DNA of 9,415 nt from an uncultured Clostridium sp. (GTDB taxonomy: Bacteria > Bacillota > Clostridia > UBA1212 > UBA1255), in assembly GCA_900555605.1 (NCBI GenBank), contig USLW01000057.1:1-9415 (forward strand). Reading direction: 5' to 3'. Positions 1 to 6,418 of this stretch are shown here, piece after piece; within the stretch, counting starts at the first letter, position 1; the number at the start of each line of letters is the position of its first letter. Both the position numbers and the translations under genes were made by a program. The notes below the pieces were generated by a model, which was not told where the DNA came from, made no database searches, and saw only the letters and a program-made list of their open reading frames with translations.

Positions 1-1029
1 TTTCCGTCCGGCACGTATAAGATGGAGCGTTCTCTGGTAATTGCCTCGGACCAAAAGGTTTCGCTGACGCTGCTTGGAGAAACGGGAAGAATTTCAAACA
101 GTATGATCACCTCAGGCAGAAATGTGGACGGAAGTCTGATTGAGATCCGTATGCCGGGAGTAGCGCTTGCTTATCTATCGCTGTGCAATCAGGCCCAAAC
201 AGGGAATGTACTGCATTTTTCCGGAACCGATGCGAAGGCATCATATTGTTCTTTTTCCGGTACAGCTGCGGCAAACGACGATCCGCTGATTTTGGTAAGC
301 GGTTCCCGAAATACGATATACAACTGCGGCTTTAACCCGCCGACGCCCACTGTCCACGCCATCCGTTTTACGAAATACGCCGATAAAGAGGCAAAGGATA
401 ATGCAGTAACGAATTGTCATTGGGGAGGAGAGCGCAATGCCGTACTTGTCGACTCAGAGGATCCCAGCGGATGTCAGGAGAATCTTACGATTGCCGAAAA
501 TGTTTTCCTGAATTATTCGGAAACGCAGACAGATATCAGAGCGGTAAAGGGCTGTGTGATCAAAAATAATATGTATGACCAAGGCGCGCTGTACTGCATG
601 TACTTCAAGCCTGAGGGCGTCGGAATCAGCGGTATGGAGGTATATGATAATTATATCGCAGCAGCGTATCAATACAGTGGGGAAACAAAATCCGTGGCGA
701 TTCTGATGGATGACGCCGGCGGCGGCCGCCTGGAGCACGTTTCGTTCACTTATAATTTTATCGGCTTCAGCGGCCGCGGGATTGTTGTGCCCAGCGACGC
801 GTTTTCTAATATTACGATTGCCTATAATCAGATCGGCGGAATGGCGCAGATGGGAATCGAAATGCCGGTTTCCAATAATAACACGATTCGGTACAATACC
901 TTCGGCGGACTGCCTGTGACAATCAAAATTAACGAAGTAAAAGGAACAAATGTCATACAGTACAATACGGCAAATCGGGGTACCCTTCAAATTCCGTCCG
1001 CGTTTTTAAAGGATAACTTTGAACGCTGA
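1..1029 (+). CDS. Right-handed parallel beta-helix protein, 5'-truncated by window edge
   Basis: The frame is open from base 1 and ends at TGA 1027-1029, so 343 residues are visible. The ATG at 22 is probably internal, because the residues before it (FPSGTYK) match the FPSGTYR motif in the middle of the downstream paralogue, where it closes the N-terminal signature of the pectate-lyase-3 fold. About 165 N-terminal residues (anchor, linker and the GAKGDG..DDT part of the domain) are therefore expected upstream. The visible part shows short irregular repeats rich in Asn, Gly and beta-branched residues (for example NNTIRYNTFGG, FTYNFIGFSGRG, IAYNQIGGM), which is the ladder pattern of PbH1 rungs. 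Proteins of this fold are usually extracytoplasmic polysaccharide lyases, hydrolases or glycan-binding structural proteins. No catalytic site can be assigned and the substrate is unknown. No terminator follows, so it probably shares a transcript with the next gene 74 bases downstream. Confidence 0.85.
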   Translation, partial: FPSGTYKMERSLVIASDQKVSLTLLGETGRISNSMITSGRNVDGSLIEIRMPGVALAYLSLCNQAQTGNVLHFSGTDAKASYCSFSGTAAANDDPLILVSGSRNTIYNCGFNPPTPTVHAIRFTKYADKEAKDNAVTNCHWGGERNAVLVDSEDPSGCQENLTIAENVFLNYSETQTDIRAVKGCVIKNNMYDQGALYCMYFKPEGVGISGMEVYDNYIAAAYQYSGETKSVAILMDDAGGGRLEHVSFTYNFIGFSGRGIVVPSDAFSNITIAYNQIGGMAQMGIEMPVSNNNTIRYNTFGGLPVTIKINEVKGTNVIQYNTANRGTLQIPSAFLKDNFER

Positions 1030-1103
1030 CTGTATACAGAGCGGCCTGTCCGGCGGCAGTCCGCTTTGCCATCTGGACGCACGCCGGAGAAACGGAGAAT
1101 ATT

Positions 1104-2594
1104 ATGGACCAGAAAAAAACAAAAGTTTTGATAATATCCATTATATCAACTGCAGCGGTCATCATCGGAGCGTGTATGATTTATATTTTTGCGGCGTCAA
1201 AGCCTGCGGCAAAACCGTCTGACGCAGTGGTGAATCTGCCGTCTGACGCGCCGCTGTCCCCGACTGGAGAGGAAAACGACGCAAATCAAACGACGAAGCC
1301 ATTACCGGAGGAAACGATGGACGAACAGCAGAATCATACGATACAGCCTTTGCCGGAACAGTCTGCCGGCGGGCAGCAGAATCAGACGGCTCCGCCTTCG
1401 GAGACGGGCGCTGGCTCCAGCACCGTTACGCCGGAGGGCGTGCAGCTTGTTACCATTGAAAGCATTGCGGATGAAAAAATCTATAATGTACGTTCCTACG
1501 GCGCGAAGGGAGACGGCGCTGCGGACGATACAGAAGCGATCCGGGCCGCGCTTGATGCGGCGTACAAAGCCGGAAAGGCAGTGGTATATTTTCCTTCCGG
1601 GACCTACAGGATCACAGATACGATCACGCTTGCCCGGAACGACGGTAAAATATTGGCCATGAAGGGAAATACGAATACGCGGATCGTCGGAGCGCTTGAT
1701 CAGGATATGTTTGTCGTTGAAATGAAGTATAACTTCTTTGTATCCAATATCCGATTTGAGCATCAGGGGACAAAAGGCAAGATTTTTGACGCGCTGTTTT
1801 TGGTCGCTTCCAACTGCAGTTTTGCAAATGCCGAGGAAAATCAGAGCTCGATTGTCCGTTTTGCCGGATCGAACTGCAAGATTGAGCATTGTACCTTTAC
1901 AGGCAGCAATAAAACCGCATATGCGCTGGAGTACTCTAAACGTGAGGTTGCCGGCGAATCTCAGATCTCAATCAACGATTATATCGTATCAAATGTGTTT
2001 CAGGGGACAGGAAGAGGCATTCTTGTCAATACAACAGAGCTCAATACGCGCGTCGAGGGACTCAAAATCGGCGGAAACCATTTTTCCAATACCGGTTCCG
2101 AGCAGGTTACCATTGAAACCATTCTGCATTGTGACGTATACAATAATGTCATGGAGGGCTCCCGCGACACCGCGGTTCTGATCCGTTCGAGAGGGCTGGC
2201 GGTTGACGGGCTGTTTGTTTATAATAATACCATCAGCGCCGGGGAGGCCTGTATTAAGGTCGCAGATACCAACAGCGGCGTAATCACGGTCAGCAATAAC
2301 ACGCTTTCAGATTCGCCCTACGGATTTTATATGATTTCACAGCAGTCTCAGACGCTGGGGATTTTCCAGAATCGGTTTAACGGAATGACAAAAGCAGGTG
2401 TTTATCTCTGGCCGAAGGGTTCGTCTACCATGGTGAGTGAAAATGCTTTTTCCGATATGAGCAATGTAACTGCCGTCAGAATCATCTCGCCCCAGGACGG
2501 ATTTGTGGTGGTCGCGGATAATGTACTCGGCGGAGCGCTGACAGATATTCAGACAGACACTGCGGCCAAAAGCGTGGTGACGAATAACCGATAA
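1104..2594 (+). CDS. Membrane-anchored parallel beta-helix protein (pectate lyase 3-like)
   Basis: This is a 496-residue protein. The ATG at 1104 has GGAG at 1094-1097, six bases upstream. Residues 1-7 are basic and 8-31 form one hydrophobic segment, so it is an uncleaved anchor or a signal peptide. A lipobox-like IGAC ends at Cys24, but hydrophobic residues continue after the Cys, which argues against a lipoprotein. Residues 33-120 are a Pro/Gln/Glu/Thr-rich linker containing two imperfect 16-residue repeats (65-80 and 81-96). From about residue 126 comes the pectate-lyase-3 entry signature: YNVRSYGAKGDG, then DDTEAIRAAL and VVYFPSGTYRI. The rest, to the C-terminus, is Asn/Gly-rich beta-helix rungs (VYNNTIS, VSNNTLS, FQNRFNG, VSENAFS). 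It is a paralogue of the preceding gene. The likely location is the outer face of the membrane or the cell wall, with the helix held out on the linker. The enzymatic activity, if any, and its substrate cannot be read from the sequence. Confidence 0.88.
   Translation: MDQKKTKVLIISIISTAAVIIGACMIYIFAASKPAAKPSDAVVNLPSDAPLSPTGEENDANQTTKPLPEETMDEQQNHTIQPLPEQSAGGQQNQTAPPSETGAGSSTVTPEGVQLVTIESIADEKIYNVRSYGAKGDGAADDTEAIRAALDAAYKAGKAVVYFPSGTYRITDTITLARNDGKILAMKGNTNTRIVGALDQDMFVVEMKYNFFVSNIRFEHQGTKGKIFDALFLVASNCSFANAEENQSSIVRFAGSNCKIEHCTFTGSNKTAYALEYSKREVAGESQISINDYIVSNVFQGTGRGILVNTTELNTRVEGLKIGGNHFSNTGSEQVTIETILHCDVYNNVMEGSRDTAVLIRSRGLAVDGLFVYNNTISAGEACIKVADTNSGVITVSNNTLSDSPYGFYMISQQSQTLGIFQNRFNGMTKAGVYLWPKGSSTMVSENAFSDMSNVTAVRIISPQDGFVVVADNVLGGALTDIQTDTAAKSVVTNNR
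1296..1391 (+). repeat. Two 48-bp imperfect tandem repeats in the linker
   Basis: Units 1296-1343 and 1344-1391 encode KPLPEETMDEQQNHTI and QPLPEQSAGGQQNQTA. They share the PLPE and QQN.T positions. The phase of 16 codons keeps the frame, so copy number could vary without breaking the gene. The repeats lie in the spacer between the membrane anchor and the beta-helix domain, where length rather than exact sequence is likely to matter. Confidence 0.8.
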
Positions 2595-2623
2595 AGTAGA
2601 AATGATAAGATTTAAAAATGAAT

Positions 2624-2665
2624 AAAAGCACCCGGAGGACAGAATGAATCCTCCGGGTGCTTTTT
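2624..2665. terminator. Strong intrinsic terminator, probably bidirectional
   Basis: A perfect 16-bp inverted repeat has arms 2624-2639 and 2649-2664 (AAAAGCACCCGGAGGA and its complement) around a nine-base loop. On the plus strand the GC-rich stem runs into TTTTTACTTTT, ending the beta-helix transcript 30 bases after its stop. On the minus strand the same stem is followed by TTTTATTCATTTTT, so it can also end the nfeD-SPFH transcript, whose stop is at 2720. It sits between two convergent genes, as a shared terminator should. Confidence 0.93.
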
Positions 2666-2719
2666 ACTTTTCACTATTTTGCAAGGTTTTGACTGCACTG
2701 AATCTTGCTTTGCATGCCA

Positions 2720-3655
2720 TTATTTTTTTGCTTCTGCGATCTCGCTGACGCTCGTTACCAGACCCGCGAGAGACTGGATTTCACTTGGTATAATAATCTT
2801 TGTAGACTGGCCGTCTGCTGCTTTTTCAAACGCCTCTAATTTTTTCAGCGTAAGATAACCGTCCCGCGGCTGCGCCTCGTTGATCATCCTTATGGACTCG
2901 GCCTGCGCGCGCTGTATCGAAAGAATCGCCTGTGCCTCACCCTCAGCCTCTCTGATTTTTGCTTCTTTGATTGCTTCGGCTTTCAGAATTGCTGCTTGCT
3001 TTTCGCCCTCCGCAGCCAAGATCTGACTCTCCTTCTGTCCCTGGGCGACCAGAATTTTACTGGCTTTTTCACCCTCTGCACGAAGAATTTCTTCACGCCG
3101 CTGCCGTTCTGCCTTCATCTGCTTTTCCATTGCATCCTGAATTTCTGCCGGAGGTATAATATTTTTCAGCTCTACGCGGTTTACTTTAATCCCCCAGGGA
3201 TCTGTTGCTTCGTCCAGAATGACACGAATTTTTGCATTGATGATATCTCGGGAGGTTAAGGTGTGATCAAGTTCCATCTCACCGATGATATTACGCAGGG
3301 TGGTAGCAGATAGATTCTCAATTGCGGAAAGCGGTTTTTCCACGCCATAGGTGTACATTTTGGAATCTGTGATCTGAAAAAAGACCACGGTATCGATTTG
3401 CATGGTAACGTTATCCTTTGTAATCACAGGCTGCGGCGGAAAATCAACGACCTGTTCTTTCAGTGAGACGATTTTTGCAATCCGATCTATAATCGGAATT
3501 TTAAAATGCATGCCTGTCTGCCATGTAGTTTTATACACGCCCAGCCGTTCCAAAACATAAGTTTTTGACTGTGGAACAATTTTGATATTTGCGACGATGA
3601 TTGCAATCACCGCAATTACCAATCCGATAATAAAATAACCTTCCCAGCCCATCAT
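2720..3655 (-). CDS. qmcA: SPFH/band 7 (stomatin/paraslipin, QmcA-like) membrane protein
   Basis: This is a 311-residue protein. Residues 5-23 are a single N-terminal membrane segment. The SPFH/prohibitin domain follows at about 24-185, with the family landmarks VITKDNVTMQIDTVVFFQI, LDHTLTSRDIINAKI and WGIKVNRVELKNIIPP. A long Glu/Ala/Lys-rich heptad region (about 175-265) predicts a coiled coil for oligomerisation. The C-terminus contains TKIIIPSEIQSLAGL. Proteins of this family form large ring or cage-like oligomers that organise membrane microdomains and often work with NfeD partners or membrane proteases. The chosen start at 3655 has AAAGGA seven bases upstream and forms an ATGA overlap with the nfeD stop, so translation is probably coupled. 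A second ATG follows directly at 3652. The symbol qmcA is by family resemblance; the exact stomatin subgroup is inferred. Confidence 0.93.
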   Translation of the reverse strand: MMGWEGYFIIGLVIAVIAIIVANIKIVPQSKTYVLERLGVYKTTWQTGMHFKIPIIDRIAKIVSLKEQVVDFPPQPVITKDNVTMQIDTVVFFQITDSKMYTYGVEKPLSAIENLSATTLRNIIGEMELDHTLTSRDIINAKIRVILDEATDPWGIKVNRVELKNIIPPAEIQDAMEKQMKAERQRREEILRAEGEKASKILVAQGQKESQILAAEGEKQAAILKAEAIKEAKIREAEGEAQAILSIQRAQAESIRMINEAQPRDGYLTLKKLEAFEKAADGQSTKIIIPSEIQSLAGLVTSVSEIAEAKK

Positions 3656-4122
3656 TCATCCGTCCTTTCTATATCTGCCTTATTCTGATTTTCCAAAGCG
3701 GAAACAATTAATTTTACGCCTTGGATCTCTTCTATTATAACCATTGTCCCTTCTGTGATCGGTCTGCCGTCTTTTGAACGCGCGGACCAGACTGCGCCTT
3801 TGATCCGGACCTGCCCCTTTTCTTCGACATTATCAATATCTGCAATTACAAGGGCCTGCTGACCGATGCAGCGGTCTGCGTTTGTCGGCTGTATATTCCG
3901 AACCATAAATTTTTTAACAAGCGGCCGCGTCGCAATCAGCGCAATGAGCGAGACTGCAACGAAGACGATCAGCTGCAGCCAGAATGGGGCACCTGCCATC
4001 ACGGCAAAGAATGCGCACAGCGCGCCCAGTGCGAACCAGACCGTCACCAGCTGCACGGTCAGCAGTTCTATTGTAATCAATACAATAATTGCCGCACCCC
4101 AGAAGATGTACATCTCATTCAT
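3652..4122 (-). CDS. NfeD-like membrane protein (short NfeD1b type)
   Basis: From the ATG at 4122 this is 156 residues. There are three hydrophobic segments at about 5-22, 24-43 and 47-65, then a basic turn, then a soluble OB-fold domain at about 84-143 with the family-typical GQVRIKGAVWSARS stretch. Short NfeD proteins lack the N-terminal ClpP-like serine protease domain and are typically encoded beside an SPFH protein, as here, where the NfeD OB domain is thought to dock to its partner. The longest open frame reaches 4377 but passes through the divergent promoter region, and its extra N-terminus looks unlike the family, so I reject it. GGAGG at plus 4136-4140 lies 13 bases before the 4122 ATG and only one base before the ATG at 4134. 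The 4122 start is therefore preferred but not certain. Confidence 0.88.
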   Translation of the reverse strand: MNEMYIFWGAAIIVLITIELLTVQLVTVWFALGALCAFFAVMAGAPFWLQLIVFVAVSLIALIATRPLVKKFMVRNIQPTNADRCIGQQALVIADIDNVEEKGQVRIKGAVWSARSKDGRPITEGTMVIIEEIQGVKLIVSALENQNKADIERTDE

Positions 4123-4178
4123 ATTATTTACCATGCCTCCACAGTATGAGGGCTTCCTTTCTTCGGAATCCATGCGCC

Positions 4179-4200
4179 GGAGGCAGCTTCCGCCGCCTCG
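4179..4200 (-). promoter_or_regulatory. Leader hairpin with GNRA-type loop upstream of nfeD
   Basis: Read on the minus strand, GAGGCGGC, the loop GGAA, and GCTGCCTC form an eight-pair stem (one G-U) closed by a GNRA-class tetraloop at plus 4180-4199. It lies within the predicted nfeD 5' leader, about 60-80 bases before the start codon. There is no U tract after it, so it is not a terminator. It could stabilise the mRNA or be incidental to a GC-rich stretch. Confidence 0.35.
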
Positions 4201-4240
4201 GGAGCGCAGACCGAAATAATCATGTATCTTTCCGACTACC

Positions 4241-4269
4241 TTTATAACATAGATTTTCGCTGAATACAA
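4241..4269 (-). promoter_or_regulatory. Candidate sigma-A promoter for the nfeD-SPFH operon
   Basis: On the minus strand TTGTAT (plus 4264-4269) and TATAAA (plus 4241-4246) are separated by exactly 17 bases. Both hexamers are imperfect, so this is a moderate match. Its position would give a leader of roughly 100 bases before nfeD and place it back-to-back with the rimP promoter. Confidence 0.5.
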
Positions 4270-4342
4270 CTGCTTTGTATGGGTACGGCAGAGCTGTGCG
4301 CCGAAATGTGCGCCGCGCTGTGCCGGTGTTTTCAAAAAAAGA

Positions 4343-4371
4343 TTGACAGAATGGCAGACAGTGTGTATACT
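4343..4371 (+). promoter_or_regulatory. Sigma-A promoter of the rimP-nusA-ylxR-infB operon
   Basis: A perfect -35 box TTGACA (4343-4348) and a near-perfect -10 box TATACT (4366-4371) are separated by 17 bases. Transcription should start near 4378, giving a leader of about 95 bases before the rimP ATG. This also shows that the longer rimP frame beginning at 4279 cannot be the main translated product. Confidence 0.85.
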
Positions 4372-4403
4372 GGTCAAGTGTTACTATATTTAGTGGCAGA
4401 GGC

Positions 4404-4433
4404 GAGAGTGGGTGATTCCCACTCTTTCGTTTT
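4404..4433 (+). promoter_or_regulatory. Hairpin in the rimP leader, terminator-like
   Basis: AGAGTGGG (4405-4412) pairs perfectly with CCCACTCT (4418-4425) around the five-base loop TGATT; a G-U pair can extend the stem to nine. It is followed by TTTCGTTTT, so it resembles a modest intrinsic terminator about 40 bases before the rimP start. It sits downstream of the promoter and upstream of the first gene, so it may act as an attenuator, a NusA-sensitive pause or an mRNA-stabilising element. A competing AGTGG at 4392-4396 could pair with the 3' arm. The function is inference. Confidence 0.6.
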
Positions 4434-4457
4434 GAAAAGGGTTCTTTATTTTATCCC

Positions 4458-4464
4458 GGAGGAG
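4458..4464 (+). promoter_or_regulatory. Ribosome binding site that decides the rimP start
   Basis: GGAGGAG at 4458-4464 abuts the in-frame ATG at 4465, which is too close to use, and lies nine to eleven bases before the ATG at 4474, which suits initiation. The 4474 start also gives the usual RimP N-terminus. Confidence 0.75.
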
Positions 4465-4473
4465 ATGAGCAGA

Positions 4474-4929
4474 ATGCGGATTGCGCAGACGGTGCGGGAA
4501 ATCACGGAACCGCTGATTGAACAGCTGGGGATGGAACTGATTGATGTGGAATATGTAAAGGAAGGAACAAAATGGTTTTTGCGGCTGTATATCGACAAGC
4601 CGGGGGGGATTTCTCTGGATGACTGTCAGCTTGTCAGCGAGCAGGTCGGCGAGGCGATTGACCGTGCGGACCCGATTCAGGGGGCATATATATTTGAAGT
4701 GTCTTCTCCCGGACTTGACCGGCCGCTGAAAACGGACCGGGATTTTATCCGATATCAGGGAGAATATACGGAAGTGGGACTTTACGTGCCCCGGGACGGA
4801 CGAAAGCAGTTCTTCGGCAATTTAGTCGGCCGGCAGGACGGAAGAATTATAATTGAAACCGAAGACGGGGTACGGACGGAATTTGAGGAAAAGGACGTTT
4901 CTGTTGTAAAACGTGCGATTAAATGGTAA
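4474..4929 (+). CDS. rimP: Ribosome maturation factor RimP
   Basis: From the ATG at 4474 this is 151 residues, the normal size for RimP. The N-terminal alpha/beta domain (about 1-83) carries ELIDVEYVKEG, the GISLDDCQLVSEQVGEAID helix region and the family signature YIFEVSSPGLDRPLK at 72-86. The C-terminal SH3-like barrel (about 87-151) ends KDVSVVKRAIKW. RimP binds the free 30S subunit and helps its late assembly near S12 and the central pseudoknot. It is the first gene of the operon, 32 bases before nusA, which is the usual bacterial order. The open frame extends in-frame to 4279, but that stretch crosses the promoter and does not look like RimP. Confidence 0.97.
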   Translation: MRIAQTVREITEPLIEQLGMELIDVEYVKEGTKWFLRLYIDKPGGISLDDCQLVSEQVGEAIDRADPIQGAYIFEVSSPGLDRPLKTDRDFIRYQGEYTEVGLYVPRDGRKQFFGNLVGRQDGRIIIETEDGVRTEFEEKDVSVVKRAIKW

Positions 4930-4961
4930 CAGGCTAAATACGATGGAGGTTATGAACGGAC

Positions 4962-6122
4962 ATGAGCGCGGAATTACTGTACGCATTGAATGAGCTTGAA
5001 AAAGAAAGAGGCGTGGATAAGGAAATTATTATCAGCGCAATTGAGGAAGCACTGAACGCTTCATACGGAAAAACAGAAGAGGATGCCAATACGCGGGTGG
5101 AGTTCAACCGCGAAACAGGCGAGATCAGAGTTTTTGCGCAGAAAGAGGTTGTAGAAGAGGTCACGGATGAAAACAGCGAGCTGTCCTTGGCAGAGGCCAG
5201 AAAAATCGATCCTGAATTTGATTTGGGGGACATTGCGGAATTTGAGATTACTCCGAAAAATTTCGGAAGAATCGCCGCACAGAAGGCTAAACAGATCATT
5301 ATACAAAAAATACGTGAAGAAGAACGGAACATGATCTATGAGCAGTATGTGACAAAGGAAAAGGATGTTGTCACCGGTACAATCCAGCGGATCGAGGTCA
5401 AAGAACATAAAGACGGTACAAAAGAACGGATCATACATGTGGACTTAGGACGGATTGAGGGCATTATGCTTCCGTCAGAGCAGGTGCCGGGCGAGCAGTA
5501 TAAGGTATATGACAGGATCAAGGCATATGTGCTGGAGGTAAAGGAAAAAAGTGCAAAGAGCAAAGAGCCCTGTGTCATGATCTCCAGGAGCCATCCGGGG
5601 CTGGTAAAACGGCTGTTTGAATTGGAGGTACCGGAGATTCATGACGGAATCGTGGAAATCAAGGGAATTGCCAGGGAACCGGGCTCCAGAACGAAGATGT
5701 CTGTATATTCGCATGATGAGAATATTGAGCCGGTAGGCGCATGCGTCGGACAAAAGGGACTGCGCGTACAGGTTATTGTAGATGAGCTGCGGGGAGAACG
5801 CATTGATATTATCAAATGGTGCCCGTCAGCAGATGATTTAATTGCAAACAGTCTCAGCCCTGCGAAGGCAGTTCGGGTGTTTGTGGATGATGCGGAAAAG
5901 AGCGCTACGGCAATCGTGCCGGACAGTCAGTTGTCGCTGGCCATCGGACGCGAAGGGCAGAACGTCCGGCTGGCGGCAAAGCTGACCGGCTGGAAGATCG
6001 ATATTAAGAGCGAGTCGCAGGTTCGTGCCAGTGTGGAAGAAGAGCTGTTCCATTCGGAAGGAACCTATTCTGACGAGAAGGCTTTTGATGACGGCCCGGA
6101 CAATATGGAGTTGATGGAATGA
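4962..6122 (+). CDS. nusA: Transcription elongation/termination factor NusA
   Basis: This is a 386-residue protein. The N-terminal RNA-polymerase-binding domain is residues 1-127 (opens MSAELLYALNELEKERG, contains FGRIAAQKAKQII). The S1 domain is about 133-200 (VVTGTIQRIE, HVDLGRIEGIMLPSEQ). KH1 is about 210-285 with its GxxG loop GQKG at 263-266, and KH2 about 286-350 with GREG at 329-332 in the LSLAIGREGQNVRLAAKLTG signature. An acidic tail follows, with no AR repeats, as in most Firmicutes. It binds RNA polymerase and nascent RNA and controls pausing, termination and antitermination. GGAGG at 4945-4949 lies 12 bases before the ATG, slightly long, but the N-terminus matches the family exactly at this start. 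Its TGA overlaps the ylxR ATG as ATGA, suggesting coupled translation. Confidence 0.98.
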   Translation: MSAELLYALNELEKERGVDKEIIISAIEEALNASYGKTEEDANTRVEFNRETGEIRVFAQKEVVEEVTDENSELSLAEARKIDPEFDLGDIAEFEITPKNFGRIAAQKAKQIIIQKIREEERNMIYEQYVTKEKDVVTGTIQRIEVKEHKDGTKERIIHVDLGRIEGIMLPSEQVPGEQYKVYDRIKAYVLEVKEKSAKSKEPCVMISRSHPGLVKRLFELEVPEIHDGIVEIKGIAREPGSRTKMSVYSHDENIEPVGACVGQKGLRVQVIVDELRGERIDIIKWCPSADDLIANSLSPAKAVRVFVDDAEKSATAIVPDSQLSLAIGREGQNVRLAAKLTGWKIDIKSESQVRASVEEELFHSEGTYSDEKAFDDGPDNMELME

Positions 6123-6418
6123 AGCAAAAGAAAATTCCGATGCGCAGATGCATCGGCTGCTATGAATCAAAACCGAAAAAAGAATTGCTGCGGATTGTGA
6201 AGTCCGCAGAGGACGGCAGCATCTGTATAGATACTACCGGACGCAAAAACGGCAGAGGCGCCTACATTTGTCCCAGCGAGACATGTTTTGCGCAGGTGAT
6301 CAAGGGGCACAAGCTGAATAAGGAATTCGAATGTGCGGTGAGTGATGAGGTTTATCAAAGTTTGATGGATTCGTTCCAGTCAAATGCAACAAAATCCGGA
6401 GGTGGAGCGATTGGATAA
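6119..6418 (+). CDS. ylxR: YlxR-family RNA-binding protein (DUF448)
   Basis: This is a 99-residue basic protein with the family signature [20 protein letters not shown] near the start, including the CxxC pair at Cys11 and Cys14, and the second landmark [16 protein letters not shown] at about 41-56. It is a small cytoplasmic nucleic-acid-binding protein nearly always encoded between nusA and infB. It has been reported as an RNase P-associated or nucleoid-associated protein in some species, so its role is not settled. GGAG at 6107-6110 lies eight bases before the ATG inside nusA. The gene overlaps nusA by four bases and infB by eight. The C-terminal 15 or so residues are Ser/Gly-rich and also contain the infB ribosome site. 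Confidence 0.95.
   Translation: MKQKKIPMRRCIGCYESKPKKELLRIVKSAEDGSICIDTTGRKNGRGAYICPSETCFAQVIKGHKLNKEFECAVSDEVYQSLMDSFQSNATKSGGGAIG
6398..6403 (+). promoter_or_regulatory. Ribosome binding site supporting the TTG start of infB
   Basis: GGAGGT lies seven bases before TTG 6411-6413, inside the ylxR coding sequence. No ATG in the infB frame lies near it, and the residues from this TTG onward ([13 protein letters not shown]) are the conserved IF2 N-terminus, so TTG is the start. Confidence 0.9.

Larger units (their letters stand above)
4123..4473. other. Divergent intergenic control region between nfeD and rimP
   Basis: About 350 bases with no convincing gene. The two long frames that cross it are in-frame extensions of nfeD (minus) and rimP (plus); both lack family resemblance there and run past the promoters. 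It holds the rimP promoter, a candidate nfeD promoter, a hairpin in each leader, and the two ribosome binding sites, listed separately. Confidence 0.8.

Noticed and set aside
1030..1103. Search for a promoter or terminator between the two beta-helix genes
   Set aside because: Only a weak AGCGG/CCGCT pairing and no convincing -35/-10 pair were seen, so co-transcription is more likely.
1302..1889. 195-residue antisense open frame under the second beta-helix gene
   Set aside because: It is opposite a well-supported gene with the pectate-lyase-3 signature, and has no domain or ribosome site.
2681..2708. Inverted repeat GCAAGGTT / AATCTTGC near the SPFH gene's stop
   Set aside because: It includes one G-U pair, a long loop and no T tract on either strand. 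The perfect 16-bp terminator next to it already explains termination.
4123..4377. N-terminal extension of nfeD up to the ATG at 4377
   Set aside because: It runs through both promoters and the leader and lacks family similarity. The membrane segments begin just after the chosen start.
4279..4473. N-terminal extension of rimP
   Set aside because: It crosses the TTGACA-TATACT promoter, has no ribosome site at its ATG, and adds residues foreign to RimP.
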